Part shown: positions 1 through 9,543 of the stretch, in pieces
Position numbering within the stretch: the stretch's first letter is position 1
Layout of the letters: the number at the start of each line of letters is the position of its first letter
From: Lachnospiraceae bacterium
GTDB taxonomy: Bacteria; Bacillota; Clostridia; Lachnospirales; Lachnospiraceae
Reading direction: 5' to 3'
Assembly (NCBI GenBank): GCA_021201665.1
Contig: JAJQEO010000008.1
Coordinates: 1-38,669, forward strand
DNA: 38,669 nt
Position numbers and translations under genes: made by a program
The notes under the pieces: generated by a model
Told to the model about the DNA's origin: nothing
What the model saw: the letters and a program-made list of their open reading frames with translations, nothing else
The model's database searches: none

Positions 1-2
1 CC

Positions 3-551
3 GGCTCGGCTACTTTGGGCAGGCAATCTGCCGGTTCCACAAACTGCATTGCCAGCCGTAATATCCGTGTCCCGGTTCATGTGAATGAAAAAATCAACCG
101 GGTGCTGCGAGCCAAAAAAACTCTGTCCCTGCAGCTTGGTCATGATCCGTCCTCTACTGAATTAGCCAAAGAGCTTGATATGACGGTCACTCAGGTAGAA
201 GATATTTTAGAAAAAGCAAGCGATACCATCTCTCTGGATACTCCAGTAGGTGAAGATGAAGGTACCGCACTCGAAGATTTTGTAGAGGATCAGAAAGCAC
301 TCTCCCCAGAGGAATCGGCAGCATACACCATGCTGCAGCAGGAATTGGATAAAGTTCTGAATACATTGACTGAACGGGAACGCGATGTAATATATCTCCG
401 GTTTGGTTTTTCAGACGGACATATCTGGACATTAGAGGAAGTAGGTAAAAAGTTCCATGTCACAAGAGAGCGCATCCGACAGATAGAAGCACAGGCTCTG
501 CGTAAGTTGCGGCTTCCGTCGCGGCGGTCACAGCTTGTGGATTTCCTGTGA
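3..551 (+). CDS. sigma-70 family RNA polymerase sigma factor, C-terminal part
   Basis: This is the C-terminal part of an RpoD/SigA-like sigma factor, cut by the left edge; the frame is open to base 3. The IRVPVHVNEKINR stretch is region 3.0/3.1. The segment with LTERERDVIYLRFGF is region 4.1, and LEEVGKKFHVTRERIRQIEAQ is the region 4.2 helix-turn-helix that reads the -35 box. The end PSRRSQLVDFL is the usual SigA terminus. Just before region 3.0 the sequence reads SATLGRQSAGSTNCIAS where SigA proteins usually have a YATWWIRQ...IADQ-type segment, so region 2.4, which reads the -10 box, looks altered. It is probably a paralogue beside stress genes rather than the housekeeping factor, but the missing N-terminus prevents certainty. 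It could also be a decayed fragment. Confidence 0.8.
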   Translation, partial: GSATLGRQSAGSTNCIASRNIRVPVHVNEKINRVLRAKKTLSLQLGHDPSSTELAKELDMTVTQVEDILEKASDTISLDTPVGEDEGTALEDFVEDQKALSPEESAAYTMLQQELDKVLNTLTERERDVIYLRFGFSDGHIWTLEEVGKKFHVTRERIRQIEAQALRKLRLPSRRSQLVDFL

Positions 552-678
552 GCTTGTGAATGGATCGCAGCAAATAACACACAACAGCTTTCAGACAAAA
601 AAACACCGATTGTTTTCACTAAGAAGTCAGCTTTTGGAGAGTTTTTAACTTCTGTTCAGAAAAGGACAAAAGTAGATA

Positions 679-1191
679 TTGGAAGAAATTATTTTGCTTT
701 ATATACAGGAACATATTCGGAATCCCAGTCTCGATCCGATATTTAAAACGATTACTCATCTGGGCGATAAAGGAATCTTCTGGATTATCCTCACTGTCAT
801 ATTGCTTAGCATTAAAAAGACAAGAACCGCGGGAATCTGTTCCGCATGTGCACTTCTTGGCTCTTTGTTGGTCAATAATCTGCTGCTGAAGAATCTGTTT
901 AACCGCACACGCCCCTATAAAGTAATCGAAGGGCTTACCTGCATCATCCAGCCGGCCTCCGATGCTTCTTTCCCTTCCGGACATACAGGTGCAAGCTTTG
1001 CCTCAGCAGTTGCTATCTACAGAAATGTGCAGCGAAAATATGGGATACTGCTTCTGGTGCTTGCTTCGCTGATTGCTTTTTCAAGGCTTTATGTCGGTAT
1101 TCACTACCCAACAGACGTTCTGGGAGGACTGATGACGGGAATCGCTCTGGGGATACTGGCCAGTCCGCGAAAATGCCGTGTCCAACGCTAA
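679..1191 (+). CDS. PAP2-family membrane phosphatase
   Basis: A 170-residue phosphatidic acid phosphatase type 2 family protein. All three family motifs are visible: KNLFNRTRP (KX6RP) near residue 70, PSGH near 97, and SRLYVGIHYPTD (SRX5HX3D) near 130. Hydrophobic segments around residues 33-48, 55-70, 120-135 and 145-160 fit an integral membrane enzyme. The family removes phosphate from lipid phosphates such as phosphatidic acid, phosphatidylglycerophosphate or undecaprenyl pyrophosphate; the substrate here cannot be read. The start is a TTG, chosen because AAAGGAC lies about 12 bases upstream and no ATG fits better. It follows the sigma factor on the same strand after 127 bases in which nothing else is recognisable. 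It is convergent with the phospholipase D gene. Confidence 0.85.
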   Translation: MEEIILLYIQEHIRNPSLDPIFKTITHLGDKGIFWIILTVILLSIKKTRTAGICSACALLGSLLVNNLLLKNLFNRTRPYKVIEGLTCIIQPASDASFPSGHTGASFASAVAIYRNVQRKYGILLLVLASLIAFSRLYVGIHYPTDVLGGLMTGIALGILASPRKCRVQR

Positions 1192-1257
1192 ACTGATACA
1201 GATTATCTTGCACAATCCAGGACATAAAAAGTCAGAACTCTCTCCGCCTCCTCATTT

Positions 1258-1286
1258 CATGCACTGTTGTTTCCAGACAGTGCATG
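1258..1286. terminator. hairpin between convergent genes
   Basis: CATGCACTG and CAGTGCATG form a perfect 9-bp stem with an 11-base loop between the converging PAP2 and phospholipase D genes. There is no clear T-tract on either side, so it is at best a weak bidirectional terminator. Confidence 0.45.
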
Positions 1287-1305
1287 GGCTGAATTTGGCA
1301 CCCGG

Positions 1306-3111
1306 TCACATAATAAACCTTCCCCAGTTAAAATATTTCAGCATCCGCAATAACCGATTCTTCCCATCGCTGACTTCCTGTGCTGCTTTTCCTTCCGGTG
1401 CAATCGATGTATCAGCATCAATCACCTTCAGTGCATCCTCCTCGTACTCTTGCATTTTTGTCTGGAGCTGCGCGTTTAGTTCTTCACTGTCTACCACCAG
1501 CATCAGCTCTGTATCTACATAGGTGCTCCGCATATCCCAGTTAAAAGAGCCAATCCCGGATAGCCGGTCATCGATTACAAAGCACTTTCCATGATAAGAA
1601 ATGCCTCCGTCATATTCCAGTATTTCTACGCCTGTCTCAAGAATCTCTTCCTTATTTAAATCATAATCCGAAGCACCGAATGGGTTCCCATCATTCGCAA
1701 CAGAATTGGTCATCATCGTGACGTTGTCCACTTCCCCGCAGATTTCCTCCAGACGTTCCAGCATCCAGTCATTGCAGATGATGTACGGCGTATGAAAAAC
1801 CACTTCTTTCTCAGCCTGCTTCATCAGTTCTGTGATGGTATAGAATACTACCGGTTCCTTGGAATAAATCTGAGTCGGGTTGGACACCAGCTCGATATGG
1901 TTGACCGGCACGGTCACACTTTCGTAGTCCTCTGCTAAAAGCCAGTCCCCTTGCTCTTCCGTCATTTCCTCATACTCTTCTAATAGTTCCTTTTCCGCCG
2001 AAATAACCGGAGGAAGTTTTTCCCAGAAATGATTATCCGCAAGTGTCCTGCATACAGGCTGCTCCCACACAGACCAAAAATAATCGCGCACCTGTTCCAA
2101 TGAATTGTCATCCTCTGCATCAGCACTGTAGACAAGAATATCCCAGTCATAATTTTTATGTCCTTCCTGATCTCCCAGAAAGTAATCATACGTATTACGG
2201 CCGCCCAAAATATATCCCAGGTCATCCACGATCAGGTATTTATCATGCATCCGTCCCATGATGGTCCACGGCATCCACGGACGAATCGGGTTATAGATCC
2301 TGATCTCCACATGCTCCGTCTGCGCAAGCGCCAGAAAATACGGATTTCCCCACATACCTTTAATATAAGAAAATCCGTCCACAAGAATGTATACGTTCAC
2401 ACCCCGTTCTGCCGCTTCCATCAGCGCCGACATTACCATCCTGCCGCTGGTATCCGCGTCAATTTCAAACGTAGACAGAATAATTTCCTCCTGCGCCTGC
2501 GAAATCAGGCGGATGCGTTCCTCCAGCGCTTCTCCATTATCTGAAAGAACGGAAGCCCGTTCGCCTGAAGCTTCATCGCTGTAAAAAGAGGTCGCTTCGA
2601 CATTTTCAACCGTACTCTCGCTGATCTGCGGCTGAACCACAAATGGCAAAAATGCCCCCAGAAATATATAGAGCGTGATATAAAGCACCGGGCTGCGGAA
2701 AAAGGCGGGAATTCTCTTTTTCGCAGCAGGCTTTCCCGCTTTTTCTTTCCATATGGCGATGATAACCCGAACCTTCGCCACAAGATCGGCAAGCATCGCA
2801 ATGCCATCTATACTGCTAAGAATATCGAAAAAGAGATAGCTGTCCTCTCCCGCTGCAAACCCATAACAATCCGTAACCGCAGCAAAAAGGATGCATCTGA
2901 CAGAAATCGTTACGGCTTTTTCTTTTCCTGTAAATTTCCGTTTTACATAACCATAAAGCCCGAAACAGCATAGGCCATAGATCAGGTAAACTGCAAGAAG
3001 CACCACTGCAGCCGGATATTTCCATATCAGTGCAAATGAAATAAGCACGAAAAAGCTATATATCATTGCCGTCACAATCGGGTAATTTTTATTTTTACAT
3101 TCTGTTCTCAT
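1306..3111 (-). CDS. phospholipase D family / cardiolipin synthase-like protein
   Basis: A 601-residue protein with hydrophobic N-terminal segments (about residues 11-55, 70-95 and 140-160) followed by two phospholipase D catalytic modules. The first HKD motif is MHDKYLIVDD (H289, K291, D296). The second is YHGKCFVIDD (H507, K509, D514), followed by GIGSFNWD. This layout matches bacterial cardiolipin synthases, which join two phosphatidylglycerols or use related head groups at the membrane, but it is longer than typical Cls (about 480-510 residues). Between the HKD halves there is an acidic stretch near residues 375-400. The start at 3111 has no good ribosome binding site. It lies 110 bases downstream of ftsH on the same strand. 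Other PLD-family phosphatidyltransferases cannot be excluded. Confidence 0.85.
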   Translation of the reverse strand: MRTECKNKNYPIVTAMIYSFFVLISFALIWKYPAAVVLLAVYLIYGLCCFGLYGYVKRKFTGKEKAVTISVRCILFAAVTDCYGFAAGEDSYLFFDILSSIDGIAMLADLVAKVRVIIAIWKEKAGKPAAKKRIPAFFRSPVLYITLYIFLGAFLPFVVQPQISESTVENVEATSFYSDEASGERASVLSDNGEALEERIRLISQAQEEIILSTFEIDADTSGRMVMSALMEAAERGVNVYILVDGFSYIKGMWGNPYFLALAQTEHVEIRIYNPIRPWMPWTIMGRMHDKYLIVDDLGYILGGRNTYDYFLGDQEGHKNYDWDILVYSADAEDDNSLEQVRDYFWSVWEQPVCRTLADNHFWEKLPPVISAEKELLEEYEEMTEEQGDWLLAEDYESVTVPVNHIELVSNPTQIYSKEPVVFYTITELMKQAEKEVVFHTPYIICNDWMLERLEEICGEVDNVTMMTNSVANDGNPFGASDYDLNKEEILETGVEILEYDGGISYHGKCFVIDDRLSGIGSFNWDMRSTYVDTELMLVVDSEELNAQLQTKMQEYEEDALKVIDADTSIAPEGKAAQEVSDGKNRLLRMLKYFNWGRFIM

Positions 3112-3124
3112 TTGTTCATGCTTT

Positions 3125-3151
3125 GTAGCTATTCAGTCCCTTCACAGTTAC
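3125..3151 (-). repeat. short inverted repeat, copy A (GTAACTG family)
   Basis: A 27-base element that on the minus strand begins GTAACTGTGAAGG and ends AATAGCTAC, so its ends can pair (GTAACT with AGCTAC, one mismatch). Near-copies lie at 15564-15590 and 19566-19597. All three sit outside recognised conserved genes. This copy lies between ftsH and the phospholipase D gene. Confidence 0.6.
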
Positions 3152-3161
3152 GCCTTCATAC

Positions 3162-3186
3162 GTATCTCGCAGCAGGTGCGAGGTAC
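3162..3186. repeat. hairpin downstream of ftsH
   Basis: GTATCTCGCA and TGCGAGGTAC pair over 10 positions with one G-T wobble, leaving a 5-base loop. It lies 36 bases beyond the ftsH stop and may stabilise the transcript end or mark a processing site. No adjacent T-run fits a simple terminator. Confidence 0.5.
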
Positions 3187-3221
3187 TGTACTGACGTTTT
3201 TTTAAAAAGGGAATTCCATCT

Positions 3222-5144
3222 TTAAATTCCTTTCAGCAGTTCCATGAATTCTTCTCCGCTGATGCTCTCTTTTTCCAGCAGGCGTGCTGCAATCAGCTCC
3301 AGTGCACTTCGGTTCTCCTCCAGGAGACGGACCGCCTCATGCTGGCACTGGTCAATGAGCTTGCGCACCTCTTCGTCTGCTTCCGCACCAGTCTGCTCCG
3401 AACAGGTCGAAACGTCTCTCCCATCCAGATATTGTTCCTGCGTCTTCTGCAGTCCCATGGAGCCAAAGCGATTACTCATGCCGTACTGGCTGACCATTTT
3501 TCTCGCCATATCAGTCGCCCGCTCGATATCGTTGGAAGCTCCGGTTGTCGCTGTGCCAAAACGCACAATTTCAGCTGCCCTGCCTCCTAACAGCACCGTG
3601 ATCTGAGCCTTCAGTTCTTCTTTTGTCAGCAGATACCGGTCTTCTTCCGGAACATTCATCGTAAATCCAAGAGCACCCATAGTATGCGGTACAATCGTAA
3701 TTTTCTGTATCGGCTGAGCGTCCTTCTGCAACGCCGAGATTAGGGCATGTCCGACCTCATGGTAAGCCACCATCTGCCGTTCTTTCTGGCTCAGGATACG
3801 GCCTTTCTTTTCTTTCCCGGCAAATACGGTTTCCACCGAATCCATCAAATCCTTCTGGATAACATAGCTCCGCCTGAGCTTCACCGCCAGAAGCGCTGCT
3901 TCGTTCACAATGTTGGCAAGATCAGCGCCGCTGGCACCGCTCGTCGTAAGCGCGACTGAGTGGAAATCAACGTCGCTGGAAAGCAGGACTTTTTTCCCAT
4001 GTACTTTCAGGATATTTTCACGCCCTGCCAGATCCGGCTTGTCTACAATAATGCGGCGGTCAAAACGGCCCGGACGCAAAAGCGCCTGGTCCAGTACCTC
4101 CGGACGGTTCGTCGCAGCCAATACGATGATGCCGCTGTTTGTTTCAAATCCGTCCATCTCTGAAAGCAGTTGATTCAGAGTCTGCTCCCGCTCATCATTA
4201 CTTCCGAAACTGGTATCCCGCTTTTTTCCGATCGCATCAATCTCATCAATAAAAATAATGCACGGTGTATTTTTCTTCGCTGTCTCAAATAAATCCCTTA
4301 CACGGCTGGCACCGACGCCAACGAACATTTCCACAAATTCCGACCCTGTGATATGGTAAAATGGAACGCCTGCTTCCCCCGCTACCGCTTTTGCAAGCAG
4401 AGTTTTGCCGGTGCCTGGCGCACCTACCAGCAGCGCGCCTTTTGGCTGTTTTGCCCCGATTTTGATGTATCTGTCCGGGTTTTTCAGGTAATCTACCATT
4501 TCCTCCAGACTTTCCTTCGCCTCATCCTCTCCGGCAACATCCGCAAAAGAAACTCCTGTTTTTTCCTCCACGTCGTACTTTTTCGCCTTCGATCTTCCGA
4601 AGCCGCCCATCATACCTCCGCCCATCATCCCGCCGCCTGATTCAGAGCCTCGCATTCGTCTCATAAAGAACCGCATGAGAAGGAATAAAACCAGATACAT
4701 AATCACGATCGGCAAAACCCAGCTCATGATTGTGGAAAGCAAGGATGCCTGCGCAGGAATTTCCTGGGAGAAGCTGACGTCATATTCCCTCAGCGTAGCA
4801 ACCAGATCCGCATCTTCAATACGCCCCGTGTAAAAAATATAGCTCCGCTGCGATGTAAACCAGTTCGATCCGCTGGAAAGCTCATAATTGCTCAGAACCT
4901 CACTGATATCATCAACCGTCACATCTTCTTTCAGAGTAATCTGAATCTGATCCTCATCCATATATACAGAATCAGCAAATCCGCCCTCTATCAGCTTCAG
5001 GAACTCATCATAGGTAATTTCCAGAGATGTAGTCGCAGAACCTATTGCTGCAAAATTAAGCACAATTGAAAGTATAAAAAATACAATTATGATAACCACC
5101 CATACGGGAGGTTTCCTGATACTCTGATATTTATTCTTATTCAT
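3222..5144 (-). CDS. ftsH: ATP-dependent zinc metalloprotease FtsH
   Basis: A membrane-anchored AAA+ protease that extracts and degrades misfolded or regulatory membrane proteins. Counted from the chosen start (640 residues), a first membrane helix lies near residues 13-34, an extracytoplasmic domain follows, and a second helix lies near 135-160. Then come a Gly/Met-rich linker, the Walker A motif GAPGTGKT at 241-248, Walker B IIFIDEID, the RPGRFDR second region of homology, and the zinc site HEVGH at 462-466. An in-frame ORF extends 23 codons upstream, but the ATG at 5144 (MNKNKYQ) sits 5 bases after a perfect AGGAGG, so I use it. It follows the small winged-helix gene by 74 bases and is probably co-transcribed with it. 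It may be an accessory copy, since it sits with a stress-protein group and not with tilS/hpt; this is inference. Confidence 0.95.
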   Translation of the reverse strand: MNKNKYQSIRKPPVWVVIIIVFFILSIVLNFAAIGSATTSLEITYDEFLKLIEGGFADSVYMDEDQIQITLKEDVTVDDISEVLSNYELSSGSNWFTSQRSYIFYTGRIEDADLVATLREYDVSFSQEIPAQASLLSTIMSWVLPIVIMYLVLFLLMRFFMRRMRGSESGGGMMGGGMMGGFGRSKAKKYDVEEKTGVSFADVAGEDEAKESLEEMVDYLKNPDRYIKIGAKQPKGALLVGAPGTGKTLLAKAVAGEAGVPFYHITGSEFVEMFVGVGASRVRDLFETAKKNTPCIIFIDEIDAIGKKRDTSFGSNDEREQTLNQLLSEMDGFETNSGIIVLAATNRPEVLDQALLRPGRFDRRIIVDKPDLAGRENILKVHGKKVLLSSDVDFHSVALTTSGASGADLANIVNEAALLAVKLRRSYVIQKDLMDSVETVFAGKEKKGRILSQKERQMVAYHEVGHALISALQKDAQPIQKITIVPHTMGALGFTMNVPEEDRYLLTKEELKAQITVLLGGRAAEIVRFGTATTGASNDIERATDMARKMVSQYGMSNRFGSMGLQKTQEQYLDGRDVSTCSEQTGAEADEEVRKLIDQCQHEAVRLLEENRSALELIAARLLEKESISGEEFMELLKGI

Positions 5145-5218
5145 AAAAACCTCCTCTCCTGTCCCGGAGATTGAGATTGCTGTAAGTGCAGCAGAGTCTG
5201 ACAGCCATGCCACAGCCT

Positions 5219-5662
5219 CTATTCTTCATCTTCCTGTTTTATGATGTCTCTGATTTTTTTCATTGTTATTGCCATCTGGTTGAGCTCATCCGGATTTATT
5301 TCAGACTTAATCCTTTCATAACATTCCCGCATCCGGGCCGATTCTTTATCCAAAATCTCTTCTGCTTTTCCGGTAAGGGTTACATAGGTCCTGCCAATAT
5401 TTACATCGGTTTCCCACTGCAGATACCCATCTATTTCCAAAGCGCCTACCATTTTTGATACTTCTGGCATCTCCATTTTAAGTTGTTCTGTCAGACTGAA
5501 CAAATATACTTTCCCATTGTCTGATTTATTCTTACTGAGTTCTCTGATGCAATATAAATAATAGTAATCTTTCCGTTCAATGCCCTTGTACAGAGCATCC
5601 GTATCAAAGGTGTCCCTGAAAAAAGCTGTGATTCCTTCTTCTTTCTGTTCCTGAGCAGCCAT
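5219..5662 (-). CDS. MarR-like winged-helix transcriptional regulator
   Basis: A 147-residue protein with the size and layout of MarR-family regulators. An N-terminal helix carries a Tyr-rich stretch (YYYLYCIRELS). A helix-turn-helix-like segment lies around residues 55-80 (LTEQLKMEMPEVSKMVGALEIDGYL), a wing follows (YVTLTGKAEEIL), and a C-terminal charged helix ends the protein. The LEIDGYLQW...VTLTGKA pattern is typical of the recognition helix and wing. The start follows AAAGGGG with good spacing. It directly precedes ftsH, so it probably controls that pair and perhaps other promoters here. A TATAAC on the minus strand at 5693-5698 (GTTATA on plus) could be its -10 box and resembles half of the dyad described at 29548-36467. 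The exact subfamily was not established. Confidence 0.7.
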   Translation of the reverse strand: MAAQEQKEEGITAFFRDTFDTDALYKGIERKDYYYLYCIRELSKNKSDNGKVYLFSLTEQLKMEMPEVSKMVGALEIDGYLQWETDVNIGRTYVTLTGKAEEILDKESARMRECYERIKSEINPDELNQMAITMKKIRDIIKQEDEE

Positions 5663-5703
5663 TTAAAAGTCCCCTTTCTTCGTTTACAATTGGTTATAAA
5701 TAG

Positions 5704-5734
5704 AAAACCGCAGAACATTATCTATCCTGCGGTT
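5704..5734 (-). terminator. terminator after groEL
   Basis: On the minus strand AACCGCAG and CTGCGGTT form a perfect 8-bp stem, followed by TTCTATTTATAA. It begins about 50 bases after the groEL stop and separates the groESL transcript from the marR-like/ftsH pair. Confidence 0.7.
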
Positions 5735-5784
5735 CTACTTAGCACCACCCCAATACAAAGCATTTTGGGAATAGACAGTGCAAT

Positions 5785-7407
<1,623 letters not shown>

Positions 7408-7446
7408 TCAACTGCCTCCTTAGCAACTGCTTCCATATTTATCTGA

Positions 7447-7734
7447 TCATGCTTCCACCAGAGCAAGAATATCGCTCTGCTTTACAATGATATATTCGTC
7501 CTCTCCAAGCTTTACTTCCGTGCCGGAATATTTGGAATAAATAACCGTGTCTCCCGGCTTTACCGTCATCTTTACTTCCTTACCATCAACAAGGCCGCCT
7601 GGCCCGACTGCGATGACTTCCGCTTCCTGCGGTTTTTCCTGTGATCCGGACATCAGGATGATACCCGACTTTGTAGTTTCTTCTGCCTCGCGCTGCTTCA
7701 GCACGACTCTGTCTGCTAATGGTGCTAACTTCAT
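7447..7734 (-). CDS. groES: co-chaperonin GroES
   Basis: A 95-residue GroES of normal length. It forms the heptameric lid for GroEL. The opening MKLAPLADRVVLKQ, the mobile-loop region TKSGIILMSGSQEKP, and the ending VKQSDILALVE are typical. The start has an AAGGAGG site. It is the first gene of the groESL operon. It is preceded by an unusually long leader of about 180 bases that contains two clear hairpins (7762-7778 and 7848-7883). Confidence 0.97.
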   Translation of the reverse strand: MKLAPLADRVVLKQREAEETTKSGIILMSGSQEKPQEAEVIAVGPGGLVDGKEVKMTVKPGDTVIYSKYSGTEVKLGEDEYIIVKQSDILALVEA

Positions 7735-7761
7735 AAGTGTTAATCCTCCTTTTCTTGTCCG

Positions 7762-7883
7762 TACTCGCGCAGCGAGTATGGATGCTGGTTGGGTACCGCG
7801 CCATGGCGTGTGCGGCTCTCATTTTTTGTGTTCCCAGGGGTTCTTCCATGCAAAACGAAATCCATGGCATGATTGTTTTGCAT
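7762..7883 (-). repeat. structured 5' leader of groES
   Basis: Two strong hairpins lie inside the groES leader. One is TACTCGC/GCGAGTA (7762-7768 with 7772-7778, 3-base loop), about a dozen bases before the Shine-Dalgarno sequence. The other is ATGCAAAAC/GTTTTGCAT (7848-7856 with 7875-7883, 18-base loop). The stretch may be an inserted repeat or a regulatory leader. Confidence 0.55.
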
Positions 7884-7921
7884 TTTTAACTTCTCTCAGG
7901 TGTCGTTCGTTTGTTATACGG

Positions 7922-7950
7922 AATATAGCACATCTGTTAGCACTCGTCAA
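7922..7950 (-). promoter_or_regulatory. groESL promoter
   Basis: On the minus strand TTGACG (plus 7945-7950) and TATATT (plus 7922-7927) are separated by exactly 17 bases. The -35 box lies inside the CIRCE element, so HrcA binding would block RNA polymerase directly. Confidence 0.8.
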
Positions 7951-7963
7951 TAGTGATTGCTAA
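7937..7963. promoter_or_regulatory. CIRCE element (HrcA operator)
   Basis: TTAGCACTC, nine bases, then GATTGCTAA. This matches the CIRCE consensus TTAGCACTC-N9-GAGTGCTAA at 17 of 18 arm positions, with exact spacing. It overlaps the -35 box of the groESL promoter. HrcA itself is not encoded in this window. Confidence 0.93.
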
Positions 7964-8012
7964 TAATTTACACTAATTTTAGATTTTGGCTATAATTGTG
8001 AAAAAATTCTTT

Positions 8013-8096
8013 TCATTCCAGCGAACAAACGGTACAACACAAGCATACAGCAAAGCACAATGCCAGTACCGCGGCAATGATTACTATATAAATCAT
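8013..8096 (-). CDS. 27-residue membrane peptide
   Basis: A very short ORF with a strong ribosome binding site (AGGAGG, 5 bases before the ATG). The peptide begins MIYIVIIAAVLALCF and ends CCTVCSLE, so it is one hydrophobic helix with five cysteines clustered in its second half. It lies 45 bases downstream of the YkgJ-type gene on the same strand and just before the groESL promoter. The Cys-rich single-helix form recalls small FeoB-associated or metal-handling peptides, but I do not recognise a family. The excellent initiation site and helix-like content argue that it is translated. Confidence 0.5.
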   Translation of the reverse strand: MIYIVIIAAVLALCFAVCLCCTVCSLE

Positions 8097-8141
8097 CTTT
8101 TCCTCCTGCTGTTTAATTATCATTTTTCCCTGTATGATGAT

Positions 8142-8492
8142 TCAATCGCTGTTCTCTTTCTCCCACAGCCGGAATGTCTGTCGGTATGCACAGTCATTTG
8201 GCAGAGTGGGATGGAACAATGCCACGAACAGATTTACTTTCCCACAATGATTGCATTTACGAAAACGGTCTTTATAAACTTTGCATAAATGCGTTTCTTC
8301 ATCCAGATTTTCACACGGGCTGTCATAGTGAATGGCCACTTTTCCTTTTGCCCAGGCCGAACGGGAATAACAGCATTTCCCACAGCGATTGCACAGAGAA
8401 TCCCAGTCCTTTCGCCATTTGAGCCAGGCCTTAAAAATATCCCATAGCATTTTCACTTCACATACCCCCATATTCTGAGAAGTTAAACCCAC
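8142..8492 (-). CDS. YkgJ-family cysteine-cluster protein
   Basis: A protein of up to 116 residues with the CXXCXXCC pattern (CNRCGKCCYSR) and further cysteines in PCENL, HLCKVY, and CNHCG. This is the layout of the YkgJ family of putative zinc- or iron-binding proteins, whose biochemical role is not established. The longest frame uses a GTG at 8492 without a good ribosome binding site; ATGs at 8471 and 8450 (MLWDIFKAW) are alternatives, and 8450 begins near the conserved part. It probably forms a transcription unit with the 27-residue peptide downstream. No redox or metal partner is evident beside it. Confidence 0.7.
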   Translation of the reverse strand: MGLTSQNMGVCEVKMLWDIFKAWLKWRKDWDSLCNRCGKCCYSRSAWAKGKVAIHYDSPCENLDEETHLCKVYKDRFRKCNHCGKVNLFVALFHPTLPNDCAYRQTFRLWEKENSD

Positions 8493-8533
8493 TTAAAGCA
8501 CTGTATCCCATAGATAACAAGATGCCTGATCTG

Positions 8534-9481
8534 CTATAATCTCAATGCAACAGATGCATACCCGAGGCCGGCAGAATCTTCCAGAGACACATAATACCAC
8601 CCATCTTTCTGACCTGTTTTGGGGTACAGAATGTCGCCAAGTCTCGCCTGATTTTTATATTCTACACGAATTTCTTTCACGACCAGACCGCGCTCCTTCT
8701 TCAGCTGTTCCTGTATGATGTCCACAGCAATCTCTACATAGCGGGCATTATTGACATGGTGGTTGGAATCTATAAGTTCCTGGACAACCGGAATGGGATT
8801 CACTTTCTGTAAATTCTCAGGCATCTTTATCTTCCGTGAAGCATATTCCATTGGAATTCTTTCTTCAGAGCCGGACCAACGCGCAGCGTTTTCAGATTGT
8901 CCGGCTCGTCCTGCCCTCGCCGGGTGGCATCTCCGCCCTTCGGGCGGGATATCCGCCGAGCCTGGGCGAGGGCGCTGATCGTCCAGTGGACGATCGTTTA
9001 GCGCCGACCGAAGCGGAGCGGAGAGTGCTTCCACAATATTATATGCCGCAATCTCCTTAGCATCCGGCCGTTCGGGTCTTCCGGTATCTGTATTCAAATA
9101 TACCCAGGGGCAATTGGCCCTGACCATGTACGAACCTTCTTTGTCCAGGATCATAACATTACGCCATCCAAGGCATCCGGAAAAAGCATACGGAATCGTT
9201 CCAACCGTTATTTCTTCAAACATTTTTGGATAACGGTCAATTACAATCTGCCAGCCAGACAGAAGCCATAAACGATGGTGCTCTTTTAAATAATCCGGGC
9301 CTACCCCCAACGCTTCCGACTGAAACAGACAGCAATCCTGTAAGTAATTTATCAGGCCTGTCAGACTCAGATGTCCCGTTTCATCCGTTTCGCTAAACCG
9401 TACCTGACCTGTAAAAGAATACATGCGCTTCATCTCCAGAATATTCGTTTGGCGCTTAACAGACATTGTTTGGATGTCCAT
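8534..9481 (-). CDS. acyl-ACP thioesterase carrying an in-frame repeat insertion
   Basis: An acyl-ACP thioesterase of the FatA/FatB type, which releases fatty acids from acyl carrier protein. The first hotdog half has FSETDETGHLSLTGLINYLQDCC and WLLSGWQIVIDRYP. The second has MEYASRKI and the active-site region NHHVNNARYVEIA near residues 240-250. Between AAYNI (residue 149) and IPMEYAS (209) lie about 55 residues rich in Arg, Pro, Ala and Gly. The family does not have this stretch, and at DNA level it is the GC-rich nested-hairpin repeat at 8866-9033. The insertion keeps the frame and lies at the junction of the two hotdog domains, so the protein may still work. The start may be ATG 9433 (MKRMYSF) rather than 9481. 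Without the insert the length (about 250) is normal. Confidence 0.85.
   Translation of the reverse strand: MDIQTMSVKRQTNILEMKRMYSFTGQVRFSETDETGHLSLTGLINYLQDCCLFQSEALGVGPDYLKEHHRLWLLSGWQIVIDRYPKMFEEITVGTIPYAFSGCLGWRNVMILDKEGSYMVRANCPWVYLNTDTGRPERPDAKEIAAYNIVEALSAPLRSALNDRPLDDQRPRPGSADIPPEGRRCHPARAGRAGQSENAARWSGSEERIPMEYASRKIKMPENLQKVNPIPVVQELIDSNHHVNNARYVEIAVDIIQEQLKKERGLVVKEIRVEYKNQARLGDILYPKTGQKDGWYYVSLEDSAGLGYASVALRL
8866..9033. repeat. GC-rich nested-hairpin insertion in the thioesterase gene
   Basis: About 165 bases holding two nested hairpins. The first has an outer stem GGCGC/GCGCC (8971-8975 with 9001-9005) and inner stem GATCGTCC/GGACGATC (8977-8984 with 8988-8995). The second has an outer 9-bp stem GCCCTCGCC/GGCGAGGGC and an inner CCGCCC/GGGCGG. 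On the minus strand the segment CGCTTCGGTCGGCGCTAAAC is shared with the copy at 14061-14085. Boundaries are approximate and no target duplication was identified. Confidence 0.75.
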
Positions 9482-9543
9482 TAAGCGCCTTCCCGATAAG
9501 TTATTTTACTCGATCATTCCAAGTAAAAATATTTTCTGATTGC

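Noticed and set aside
7937..7963. A CRISPR-like or phage attachment repeat
   Set aside because: The dyad is a CIRCE element by sequence, spacing and promoter position.
8751..9060. Plus-strand frames in the thioesterase region
   Set aside because: They run through the GC-rich insertion and are antisense to a recognised enzyme.
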